23,287 nucleotides of DNA from Podila epigama (lineage: Eukaryota; Mortierellomycota; Mortierellomycetes; Mortierellales; Mortierellaceae). Position numbers and translations under genes: made by a program. The notes below the pieces were generated by a model that saw only the letters and a list, made by a program, of their open reading frames with translations, was not told where the DNA came from and searched no databases. The stretch spans positions 5,077-28,363 of the forward strand of contig JAAAVE010000129.1 of the NCBI GenBank assembly GCA_015679605.1. The letters run 5' to 3'. Within the stretch, counting starts at the first letter, position 1; each line of letters starts with the position of its first letter. Below are positions 13,763 to 23,073 of the stretch, piece by piece.

Positions 13763-14415
13763 GTTATCGCGTATATATGTAAAGGTTAGGTTAAGGAAAG
13801 GGGATGGGGTTCAAGGTAATGAGGATGGATGAAGTGTAGAAAGACGTAAGACGAGAATGGGGATGAGGATTGAAGGGGCGAAGTCAAAATGAAGCGTCGA
13901 GGTGAATAAAAAGGAAGAGGAAAAAACAAAACTGCTGACGCGTCATTGAAATTCTTGTTGCCCCGCAGGCGAGTGGAAGCGTGAAAAGCAGTCCCAATGC
14001 TCTACTGTACTCCAATGGGTCCGTTCACTTACTTTACAGAACTTGTCAACAAAAGGCTTGGAGGCGTCGAATGGAGGCCAGTGGTGAGTGGAGAGGGTGC
14101 GATATCCATATGCCATGTGCATTGATGGGCGTGTCTGCGTGCATTTTGAGCTGCCATTTTGCACGGGATTTCTGCGTAAGCCCGAGTTCACTCTTTTTGC
14201 ACGTTCGCAATAAACAGAGATGCAAAAAAAAAAAATACATTTCATATATTCATGCATACAGTCAGTCAGTCATTCAACCAACTCGCTCTTTCAACGCATC
14301 GCATCCATCTACAGATTTTCAAGTACACGCATTTTCACACTCACGCTTCACTTCACTTCACTTCACTTTACATCTCACCACACCACACCATACCACACCA
14401 TAGCACCACTCAATC
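13763..14415. promoter_or_regulatory. Divergent promoter region between CDC48 and the unrecognised gene
   Basis: This 653-nt region separates two outward-facing genes. The half near CDC48 is purine-rich on the plus strand (T/C-rich on the CDC48 coding strand). The half near 14416 has four CTTCA units at 14346-14365 followed by CCACACCATACC-type repeats to 14406. I looked for proteasome-type (GGTGGCAAA) and heat-shock elements that might control CDC48 and did not find clear ones. Confidence 0.4.
14346..14365. repeat. (CTTCA)4 microsatellite
   Basis: Four perfect CTTCA units lie about 50-70 nt before the start codon at 14416, in the probable leader or core promoter. They are followed by ACACC/CATACC-rich sequence. 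Confidence 0.8.
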
Positions 14416-17400
14416 ATGGTGGAACCTCAGTCACAGGACGACAACGCAACAAACCCTTGGTCGCTGCCATCCCTTGGAGACTGGTCGCAAGAACCTCTTG
14501 TCAGTCGTGCCTGTGATGACATCAATGACACAAGGATTTTCTGTACTTGGCACCTAGAGCACACTCCAGTCATACACGATGAATACACTCTTGAACGCAA
14601 GTGTAACCAGAAAAAGAGTCAGGAAAAGCATATTTTACAACAGCGACGCGGACTCGAGGAGGAAGCGGACTGGCATCTTGCCCCAGTCACAACAGCATCA
14701 GCATCATTGGTCTTGTCCGCAACATCCTTGTGCGACCTGGAGGAAGAACCATGGCGACATGCAGGCCCATGTGACTCTACAGCAGACGAATGCACTTTCC
14801 AGCTCATCCTTGGACAACTCACCCAGGGCAAGGATCTCATTGATCGTCTAGTCATCATGACCAACAGCAATGTCGAGGTAATGCCATGCGTTTTACTTTG
14901 AGACAAGCTGTGGCACCACATGGACCATCCTTCCAATTCACACACACACACACACACACACGCTCGATTACATCCAATCTCTTCTTTTGCAGACAAAAAA
15001 AAAGTTCCTTGTTCACGCCTAATTCTGTCCGGCTCACACACTCCATATGCTCTTGCGTGCGACTTACTGCTCTCGTCTTCCCCCGTGTGCGCCCGATCAC
15101 ATCACTGTTCATCCTCTATCTTACACACCCACACTCACCCACAGACACAATCCTCTCTTTCCTCGCCATCCCACACTCCACTCCTTCTCCACCAACTGAC
15201 ACTGTGTGCACCTCCTTTTCTCCACAATCATATGAACTATCCCATACCACATTCGCAAAAGAGGGAACAAATCCCTTGCGGCATTCTTTCTTGGTGTGTT
15301 TTCTTTTTTTTTCTTGCACGGGATAGACGCAACCCACCCCTGAACATGCTTTGTCAATGCAGGATAATGCAGACAATCATATAAAAGAAGCACACACACA
15401 AAGAAAAGATGTACACCGATAGAGAGAGAAGACGCACATGGTTCCTACTTTAACTGAGCTGGCATGCTGACTTGAAATCTTTTACACCTGCACGTCTTCT
15501 AGAGAAATGGATTGAGAGAACATATCCAAAGGTTGCAGACGCGCGTAACAGAAACTAGATTGATCGTGTCAGAGTTGGAAACCACATTGAATATGTAAGG
15601 ATTGTGCAGTATACACCCTTTTTTTTTATTATTATTCTTTCTTGTTCATGTCATTACTTACCTTCCCAGCTCATTTAGCCAAAACATTTCTACTTTCTCT
15701 TTATTATTAATAACAATAGCGCAGAGGGAAGTCTCCGACATATCGTGGAAGAGCTCGAAATGCTTTTGACAAAGTAAGTTTTTGTCCACCTGATGTAATT
15801 GTCTTGTTTGACTGGTGTCAAGGCAACCAAACAAGGACAATGACGAGTGTACTCTAGAGAGAGAGAGAAAGTGTGTGTGTACGTGTGTGCGTGTGCCAGT
15901 GAATGAGTGCGCGTTTGAACAACAACGACACCAATATCTACGACAAACCCCACAGCAAAATGAACCATTCCATGTCGTGTTGGTCAAAGCTGAAATGGAC
16001 AAAAGAGACAAATGAGGTGTTGTGGGGAACAGGACAAATGAACATGACAAATCGCCAATTAACTTTATCAAGTCGAACTGTCGCCGTCCCTTTGTTCAAA
16101 GTTGAGTTTGGTGTGACGACGACTGTCTTGTCCTTCCTGTCGGTCAGGAAACAAAAAGAGCTCTCAACTTGGCATTCACCTGCACTCTTCCCATCATGTG
16201 TGTTTGCGTGCGTGTGTTTTTTATGGTGCGTGTGTTTGCACGTTAACCGGTCAGCCAACCGAGCACGATGAAGACAATACGCTTGGCAATTGAAGTATCA
16301 AGTCTTGGTGTTGGCCAACAATACTTTTTTATTTCTCTCTCTCTCTCTTTCTCACCTTCTCTTCTCCTTCACCTCCCATCCATTCTCTCTCGTCTTTGTT
16401 ACCCCACACTCTTCTTCGTTATTGTATTGTCTAACCATTTTACATCTGTCCAATGTTCTTTTCCCTTTATGTCACCATTGACATCAACATCACCATGTTA
16501 CCACCCTTCCGACTTCAGTGCCAAAGTAGCCATTGCTGGGTCGGATGAATCTGACTCGAACAGTGGATGGGTATCGTCTGATAAACATAGCCTCAGCAGC
16601 AACTCGGAAGAGGACGCAAATATCATCTACAACCGAATATGCGTCCTCATGCAGACCCTCATCCTCGAGGCTCAAAAGGCCCTCCAGCACACGTCCAGCA
16701 CAGCACCGTTGTCTTGCCGCTGCTCAAGTTGTGACGATCATAATCTCAGCTCCACTCAGTCCTTACCGCGCTTGTGCCAAGAGTCTGATACTGGATCTGA
16801 TTCATGCGACTCTTGCCTCCTCCAGCACAGCAGCCGCTGTAAGCACAGGTCGGCCCGCAGCCGTGACATACATTCTCCCTGCCGCCTCTCCTCCTACTCG
16901 AGTAAAAGCGACAGCGACTACATGAGGATACTCTGGCAACAAAAACAACAAGAACAACATGAACGATATCGCAATTCGTGCGACAGAATAGACCGAGAGC
17001 TGGACATTGGTCCTGTCACTTCGACCAACTCTGCAGTTAAAGATGGCCGCGTTCCTACTAGTTCTCGGCGGCCACTCTGGTCGTCCTCTCTGTCCTCCCT
17101 GTCATCAATACCACCACCTCCACCAATACCCTCGTCATCGTTATCGTTCTCGTCGTCAAAGTCGCTTCAATCACCACGCTCACCAACATGGCCATCCTCC
17201 TCCTCTTTGCCATCATCCTCACAACCTTCCCCACAACCCTCCTCACAACCATCTTCACAACCCTCCTCACGGCGTCTCTCACAGCCCTCCTCGTCAGCAT
17301 CCTTACCCTCTTCGCCGTTGTCGCCTCGCTCGCCTGATTTGACACAGTCATCAGCATTGTACAAACCCGGAGTGCTAAAGTTACCACTCAAGTCATCCAT

Positions 17401-17779
17401 CAGAGTGTCATCGGATTCGGAAGCAAGCGTCAGTGGAACGAGACGCAAGAAGAACCAGGTCCAGTTTGCAGACTCTTCAGATGAGATGCCACAAAGTCGG
17501 CGGACGAGCAGATCCCCACGGCGGACGCGGGTCATGCAGAGACAATATAAATCACAGGCAGTGGGCAGCAATAGTTCCACCAACATTATTATGCAACTGT
17601 ATGGACTATGGAAACAAACATGGCTCAGGACGAGGCTGATGCACGTGTTGACAGGATCAGTCGAGGTCATTGTCGTTGTAGTGGTACTGATTCGAGCAGC
17701 ACGGGCCTCGCTCTCTTGGGTTGGGTTGCCATCTTGGAGGGATATGGACGTGATCTCATGGCTGTATGGATATAGATAG
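14416..17779 (+). CDS. Unrecognised coiled-coil, Ser/Pro-rich protein with C-terminal membrane segment
   Basis: I do not recognise this gene. My model has exons 14416-14877, 15503-15594, 15720-15773 and 16519-17779; phases agree throughout and give 622 residues to a TAG at 17777-17779. Residues 1-154 are acidic and unlike known domains. About 140-205 form a probable coiled coil (RNGLREHIQRLQTRVTETR, then VEEELEMLL-like heptads) that crosses three exon joins smoothly, which supports the splicing. The middle is rich in Ser, Pro and Cys, with runs such as IPPPPPIP and QPSSQPSS. Near 585-607 is a Val/Ile-rich membrane segment (VIVVVVVLI). The same frame stays open after the TAG for 83 more residues with protein-like sequence. 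The acceptor for exon 4 is the least certain point: the intron there would be 745 nt, and a separate gene starting near 16466 is an alternative. Confidence 0.55.
14939..14962 (+). repeat. CA dinucleotide repeat in intron 1
   Basis: About twelve CA units lie 60 nt inside the 625-nt first intron (14878-15502) of the unrecognised gene. The rest of that intron is C/T-rich on the plus strand and has no believable open frame. Confidence 0.85.
15774..16518 (+). other. Long intron 3 of the unrecognised gene (inferred)
   Basis: The donor GTAAGT at 15774 is strong. The acceptor CTTCAG at 16513-16518 follows a long pyrimidine-rich stretch (16320-16510) and restores the frame exactly. The 745-nt intron holds GA and GT runs (15858-15896) and TG-rich sequence near 16200-16245. 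If this intron is wrong, two genes would be present instead of one. Confidence 0.45.
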
Positions 17780-18031
17780 GCTGGAGCTGGAACCAAGGAG
17801 TTTTACGAAAAGATCAAGCGGGATGGCTTACAGTGGCGACATGTTCCACTTCATCGGCAACTGAAGGACGCAGAGTCTGACACGAGCACAACCGCGGCCA
17901 ATTCGACATCACTGCTATCCCCGTCAAAGGTTGTCTATGGTCCTGCCAAGAAGACATTGAAAGATGTGGCGACTGGCGCTGCTCTCGCCTACATGTCGGA
18001 CAATGTCTGGCGTATCATTCGAAAGTTTTAA
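17780..18031 (+). other. In-frame coding continuation after the TAG at 17777
   Basis: Directly after the TAG the same frame runs for 83 codons to a TAA at 18029-18031. The peptide (AGAGTKEFYEKIKRDGLQWR at its start, SDNVWRIIRKF at its end) has balanced composition, Trp and Tyr residues and no low-complexity bias, so it looks like real protein and not a 3' UTR. It has no good start codon of its own near its beginning. It is probably the true C-terminus of the gene at 14416, reached by splicing, readthrough, or lost by a point mutation. Confidence 0.6.
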
Positions 18032-18401
18032 GATGATTTTGCACATTCACTCTCTCTCTCTTGTCCTGTTTGCAACGGACAAATACCACTTTTTCCCTCT
18101 ATTCCTAGTTTGATATACCCTCATTCTTTTCTTCTTCCCTCCCCTAATAACATCATTGCATATTTTTTTTGTTCTCCAGGACTATTTTTTTTTTTTCTTT
18201 TCCGAATCCAAGGTTCATACTTTTAGTGTACTTTCATTTTTTCTCCCGTCCGAAAGAATTCCCGATTCATGTATAGCGCAACTTTTCATCATTGTCATCA
18301 TCATCATCATCACCATCCCTATCATTTTGACCAACGCCCTCCCATCCATATTTTAGTGGAGTGGACATTAAAAACTGTAGAGTCGTTTACGTACATGTGT
18401 T

Positions 18402-18409
18402 TGTAAATA
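18402..18409 (+). promoter_or_regulatory. Possible Puf-type 3' UTR site (TGTAAATA)
   Basis: TGTAAATA matches the consensus bound by Puf3-family RNA-binding proteins in fungi. It lies about 370 nt beyond the TAA at 18031, so it would count only if the transcript reaches this far. Two near matches, TGTAAATG, occur downstream at about 18479 and 18542. An 8-nt match is weak evidence alone. Confidence 0.25.
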
Positions 18410-18420
18410 TTTACGTTTAT

Positions 18421-18480
18421 GTGTATGTGTTTGTGTTTTGTGTTTGTGTATGTGTTTGTGTTTTGTGTTTGTGTATGTGT
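18421..18480 (+). repeat. 25-bp TG-rich tandem repeat, 2.4 copies
   Basis: The unit GTGTATGTGTTTGTG plus TTTTGTGTTT occurs perfectly at 18421-18445 and 18446-18470, and the first ten bases recur at 18471-18480. Degenerate TGTGTA/TGTATG units continue to about 18560. Confidence 0.9.
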
Positions 18481-18696
18481 AAATGTATGTGAAAATGTAT
18501 GTGAATAATGTGTATGTGTGGGCGGTATGTGTATTTGTATGTGTAAATGTGTGTGGATGTTGAATAGTACATTGTCATGCTACATAATTGGAAAAAGCGG
18601 ATTGGTCGAGTAAATGAAATAATGATATGGACAAGTGGATGGAATGCAAAAAAACAAAAACAAAAAAAAAAAAAATAAAAATACTACAGGTACTCT

Positions 18697-18804
18697 TCAG
18701 AGAGCGCCAGGGGTGACCCAAAAACGTCTTGTGATGGACTCGTATCGGTCAATGACCTGACCGCCTTCAGGAAAGTCCCAACCATTTGAAGAACCATCAC
18801 TTGA

Positions 18805-18846
<42 letters not shown>

Positions 18847-20355
18847 GCTCCTACTACTACTGCCAATGTTGCTCATACGACCATGTGTCGAAACATCCAA
18901 ATCTGCTAAAAGACCTTTGACCTGAACTACTACCATCTGCACTCTGAGACGGTAAAAGTTCTCGGGGACTCGGTCATGGATCTGGAGGTATTGGAATTTT
19001 GTCTCTGCTGGAATGTTTCGAGCAAGGACTGCAACAGGTTCCTGCGTCTGGTCTTTGACCAACTCGACTTTGAGTCTGGCCAGAAATGTTGTCATCATAG
19101 TGGTATCTTGGGTAGTGCCCTCGATGAGTTGTCGTTGGTGTTGTTGCTGTTGTTGTTGCTCAGCATAGTTGAGAAGCTCTTGAACTCGGACAGGAATCTT
19201 CCAGGCGAGGGTATAAGGGGCCATCACGTAGACCTTTTGATGAACCCCAAAGGAATGGTCAAGCTCAATGGGTTGGTAGGTATTGGGGTATTCTTGACGC
19301 ATCTCTTCTGGCCAAAACGCAACGGGCTGGTCCTCACCAGGCCCTGGAGCAAAGTAATCGTCGTCGTTACTATCATGATGAGCATTGGACGATGGCGATG
19401 ATGATGACGCTGATGGTAGTGGTGGTTGATGACGACGCTCTTCTTGTTGTTGTTGCTGGTTATTGTACAACTTTAGTTCTGGAGGTTGGTCGTAAGCAGC
19501 AATGTGGATTTCAGACCGTCGCATGAGTGAGAGGGCAGAGGTGGGTCGTGTGTCGTCGCTGTTTGGGTCCTGGTTCTCTTGGTCGAGGTCTTGAGGGTCG
19601 AGATGGGGCGTGCCAGTGGCGGTGGCGATGGTTTTGGAGGCGAGGGGACGTTGACCTCGGCCGTGGTAGAGTTCGAGGGTGAGGCCGAGGGGTCGGTTAA
19701 AGTCGACTCTTTTTTCGGGGACGTAGACCCAGGCGGAACCTTTGGCAAAGGGGATGTAGCGCTTGAGGGAGTGGAGCTTTGTGTTGGTGCTTGGGTCGAT
19801 GAGGAGGATGTCGACGGTGGTGTCGTTGGGGAGTTTCTTTGCGTATTTACGGGACCATTTGACGAGTTGGAGGGAGCCTGCCTGCCAGACAGCGTGGGCG
19901 TCCGGCAGGAGGAGTAACGGCGAAGGGTCGACGACGGGGTCTCTTTTACGGAGAGTAGTAGCAGCAAGGGGTCGAATAGATTGAGGAGGAGGTGGAGAAG
20001 GTAGATCAGACTGAGGGTCAAGTGGTAGATCTGTTTGTGGTGGTTCAGGCACATGAATTGGTTGTCGTGAGGATGACGATGAAGCAGAGGATCTCTTTTT
20101 CTGGTTGTGCTGCTTCAATGGTTTGTGTGATGGTTTGTGCTGTTGCTTGTGTTGTCGTTGTTGTTGTTGTTGTTGTTGTTGCCTCTGTGAGTGTGACGAA
20201 GGCTGAGTTGAGGCTCTCTTGTGGACGGGATTCAGTGAGCGAGGATGATGTGGAGTGTGTGAGGTGGGCAGTGCGTCGATGCAGGCTGGCTCGAGCAGGT
20301 TCAAGGCCAGGGCCAGGTTAAAGCTGAGGAACAGCAAGGTTGGCGTGATCTTCAT
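18697..20355 (-). CDS. Secreted Ser/Gln-rich protein, possible Kre9/Knh1-like wall protein
   Basis: A single open frame of 552 residues. Residues 1-18 form a signal peptide (hydrophobic LLFLSFNLALA). Then comes a low-complexity part with three basic sites, HKR (45-47), KKR (86-88) and RKR (136-138), suited to Kex2-like cleavage. A Q8 run lies at about 59-66. From about 140 a beta-rich domain begins (HAVWQAGSLQLVKWSRKY, then VDILLIDPSTNTKLHSLKRY), with a possible N-glycosylation site NDT at 177-179. The pattern of a tryptophan strand followed by a V-x-I-x-L strand recalls the Kre9/Knh1 Ser/Thr-rich wall protein family, but I cannot prove it. A similar second segment starts near 380 (VYVMAPYTLAWKIPVRVQELL). 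A run of about 17 serines lies near residue 505-520. The C-terminus has no clear GPI signal, so the protein is probably released or held in the wall non-covalently. Confidence 0.65.
18806..18846 (-). repeat. ACT/AGT trinucleotide repeat coding for serine
   Basis: About 13 ACT triplets on the plus strand encode a serine run in the secreted protein. The nearly pure repeat means run length is likely to vary between strains. The Val-rich frame also seen on this strand is a shadow of the repeat. Confidence 0.85.
20155..20182 (-). repeat. TTG/CAA trinucleotide repeat coding for glutamine
   Basis: A run of TTG triplets on the plus strand, broken by one TCG-type change, encodes the Gln run in the N-terminal pro-region of the secreted protein. 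Confidence 0.8.
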
Positions 20356-21070
20356 GAAGGAAGGAGAAGATTAGGGAATGAATGAATGAATGAGATGAGG
20401 AATGTAAGATGAGGAATGTGAATGTGATGATTAGAGGTGGGTGAGTGTGAAGTGGGAGTGGTGAGTGGAGTGGAAGTGGGTAGGAGAACACGACGAACAA
20501 CAAGGAAGAAGAAGAACGAAGGAGGACAAGAAGGAAAAGGTGTAAAGTGGACGGCAGAGGCATATGCTATGATGTGAGAATGACATGAGTATGATATGAG
20601 TATGATAGGATGTGAACACACTGCACTACACAACTTTAAAAAAAAAAATACAAAATATAAAATTACAAAAATACAAAGGAAAGGAACAACAATGGAACAA
20701 CAATGGAACGCCAATCCAGAAAAAAAAAAAGTTCAGTCCAGTCGAACAGACGAGCGGTCATTTTTCCCATCCATCTGTTCTGTCTGTCTGTCTGTCTTTC
20801 ACTTTTTCTTTCAGGCCACTCTTGTCAGCTGTGTTTGATGGTTGCGAGGGGAGACACATTTGTTCGGCTGGACGGAAAGATAAAAAGGATGTTTACAAAC
20901 ATTTTCATTAACATTCTCGTATTCGGCATACAAACAAAACAAAAAAAATGAGTGTGTGTCCAAGTGTCCGTGTGTGGAGTGTAAAACGGGACACTGTGGG
21001 TTGGAGACCCCTACTGGAAATACCGTGCATTGCATTGCATACTCTATGCCACAACTGTTGTCGTTCTTTT

Positions 21071-21135
21071 GGTAATAATATTAGACAACGATTGTTTGAC
21101 AACAGGTAATGTTAAACAACAACTGTTAGACATCA
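21071..21135. repeat. Degenerate tandem duplication with ACAA/TTGT half-sites
   Basis: Two units lie back to back: 34 nt at 21071-21104 and 31 nt at 21105-21135. Both begin GGTAAT and continue with a 25-nt block matching at 19 positions by eye. Each contains ACAAC followed by a GTT half. A third dyad, ACAACTGTTGT, sits just upstream at about 21051-21061. Confidence 0.6.
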
Positions 21136-21770
21136 ACACATGTGGAATTAATGATAAATAAATGTAAAACGTGGGGGGGATCTGGGACCTGGGACCTGGA
21201 TCCGATTTCTAGCTCTGTGATTGGTCAGACACACTCATCAGTTTGTAAATTTCATTTTAAAAAAAAATATTTTATTTTTTTTTTTTAAAATCCACTCGCT
21301 CACTCACTTTTTTCATCTATGCTTTGACCTATGCCACCCCCCTGCAGATGAATGAACGCACACACCCATCTTTCTACTTTTGAATAACCTATTTGTGCTC
21401 ACTTCTACGCCTTGAATGATCATGTAATTGTGACATCGAGTCCAGGTGGTTTGTCTTTTACCTTGTTTTGGGTTGCAAAACCACTCCCCCCTTTCCTTCC
21501 ACCCCTCATGTTTGGAAGTGTCGCCCCGTGTTTGCAAATATTTCATTTCTCATGAATCAACCTTCCGCAGGTCACGGGACGACTGAATGTCACGAGCCAG
21601 GGCAAGCTGACTTTTTTGCGCCACCAATCCGAAGATGCTCTGTCATTGTCGTTGTCATTGTCATTGTCACGCTTTTTCGCCACCATGAATATTTTTTTTT
21701 AATCTTTTCTTTTTTAATCTTTTTTCCCAACAACACATTCCTTGCTACAAACATACAAACAAGCACGCAA

Positions 21771-21809
21771 TCATTCGTTCATTCATACATTCATACATTC
21801 ATTCATTCC
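21771..21809. repeat. ATTC/ATAC short tandem repeat
   Basis: Repeats of CATTCATTCATAC type. Similar ATTC-rich patches recur at 21960-22050. They probably belong to the promoter or leader of the gene at 22342. Confidence 0.7.
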
Positions 21810-22341
21810 ACTCTTTTACACACATTCACATTCCCACAAAAACCATCGCCACTACCGCTTTCTCTGTTACTTGTAATCATTTTCACGACAAGAAAAGAAA
21901 GCCACACATTGAGACACCACACATTCCTTGAGCTCCTTCCTTCCTTCCTTTAGTCACTCTTTTATTCATTCTCTCATTCTTCATTCATTCACTCCTTCTT
22001 TCATACTTTCGTACATTCATACTGTCATTTATTCATCCATTCATTCCGCTTCTTCTTCACCACACTTCACTTACACATACATTGATACATACAACAAACA
22101 TCCACCCACTTCATAACTCCCTCGGCATCCCTCACTCATTTTACGCGTGCAATAGAAGCAAGACGCGTTTTTTCACACCGGTATGTTCATTTGCCGAGAG
22201 CTTGCATTTTCATGAACACGCCTTCAGATTAGACTAATAACGACAGCAATGTCACGTTCATTCTATGACCTCATTTGATCTCTTGTACACACATTTATAG
22301 AAAAGCAAGCACTCACACACAAAACTGCACATTGACACATT

Positions 22342-22452
22342 ATGCCACCAAAACGCAAGGCTACCTCTTCAGCAAAAGCCTCTCCTTCTAAAGCTGTCAA
22401 GACAAAGGCTTCCATGACTGCAAAGTCTAGCGGAAATGCGATAGAGGATACT
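22342..22452 (+). CDS. Candidate first exon, Lys-rich N-terminus (MPPKRK...)
   Basis: The ATG at 22342 opens 37 codons rich in Lys, Ser and Ala (MPPKRKATSSAKASPSKAVK), ending at a strong GTAAGT donor at 22453 in phase 0. The KRK cluster looks like a nuclear localisation signal. Two continuations fit: a 771-nt intron to the acceptor at 23222-23223, after which the frame is open to the right edge (KAFASAS...); or a 277-nt intron to the CAG at 22727-22729, giving only six more codons and a TGA at 22748. I do not recognise the protein. Confidence 0.45.
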
Positions 22453-23073
22453 GTAAGTTGAACCACACTACGTGTTTTTTTTAAGCTCTTGGTGCAAAGG
22501 GTGATGCTCCATGGCCAAAAAAGTAGTCCCTCTTTTACAAGCTTTGTTTCTATCTTGTATGCCACATGCCACTTGCCAACTGCCCCCACTACCATCTACC
22601 ATCTACCATTGCACTATCATTGTGCTTGCTGATTGCTCAAGTGCACTCCAGCTCGTTTTGTTGTTACACATTTATCACCTACCCTTGCTGTTTTTTTTGC
22701 TATCATCATCGTCAATCACACATACTCAGTGTAAATCGGCCATGTCTTGACGTCGTCTTAAAGACTGCTCGCGCGCTATTCGGCCAATGCTTATTCCTCC
22801 ACGTTTTCAAAGTCTCCTTGATTTGCTTTTTGTCTTCTTCATTGTCCCCATCGTGTCTGTTTTTCTTTTTTTCTTTTTATTTTTTTTAATGTTTTTTTTC
22901 ATTTCTACTCTTTTCCTCCTTTCTTAATCCCCTACTTTGTCCTCCACTTTTCCCCCCCTCCCTCCCCTTCGCATCCCCTTCTTCTCCTCCTTTTCCTCTC
23001 TCCTTCCTACCATCCATTGCACACGTTTGTCCAAAAAGACCATCGTATCCATTATTCTTATTCTGCATATCCC
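22453..23073 (+). other. Probable intron and internal promoter region
   Basis: If the first exon at 22342 joins the last exon in the window, this stretch is intronic. Its right half (22855-23020) is almost pure pyrimidine on the plus strand, with long T and C runs, which is what fungal core promoters often look like. It therefore may also drive the exon at 23074. A 107-codon frame at 22566-22889 is Cys/Phe/Leu-rich and not protein-like. Confidence 0.35.

Larger units (their letters stand above)
18032..18696. other. Convergent intergenic region with TG-rich repeats
   Basis: This 665-nt region lies between two genes pointing toward each other. The left part is pyrimidine-rich with T runs (18166-18200) and a CAT repeat near 18294-18312. 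From about 18415 to 18560 the plus strand is made of G, T and A with almost no C. An A-rich run at 18648-18680 lies just beyond the end of the minus-strand gene. No gene. Confidence 0.5.
20356..22341. other. 2-kb gene-free region between divergent genes
   Basis: I find no gene here. The left 280 nt (promoter of the minus-strand secreted protein) are GA/GT-rich with GAATGA repeats. Other contents are TCTG repeats (20780-20797), a degenerate tandem duplication with ACAA/TTGT dyads (21050-21135), a doubled GGGACCT (21184-21197), an A/T-only block (21251-21290), CATTGT repeats (21640-21668), ATTC/ATAC repeats (21771-21809) and more C/T-rich sequence to 22130. A 161-codon frame at 21468-21953 is low-complexity and unlikely to be real. 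Confidence 0.45.

Noticed and set aside
13763-13960. AGGGG stress-response-like elements upstream of CDC48
   Set aside because: Two AGGGG pentamers occur in a G-rich block where they are expected by chance, so I do not call them regulatory sites.
14886-15384. Ser/Thr/Pro/His-rich frames of 146 and 154 codons
   Set aside because: They come from C/T-rich intron sequence with a CA repeat; the strong donor at 14878 and acceptor at 15502 place them inside an intron.
18684-18866. Val-rich minus-strand frame
   Set aside because: It is the other reading of the ACT repeat that encodes serine in the secreted protein.
21468-21953. 161-codon open frame in the 2-kb gap
   Set aside because: The translation is a series of low-complexity repeats (VIVVVIVIV, HSYIHTFIHS) from simple-sequence DNA, with no conserved block.
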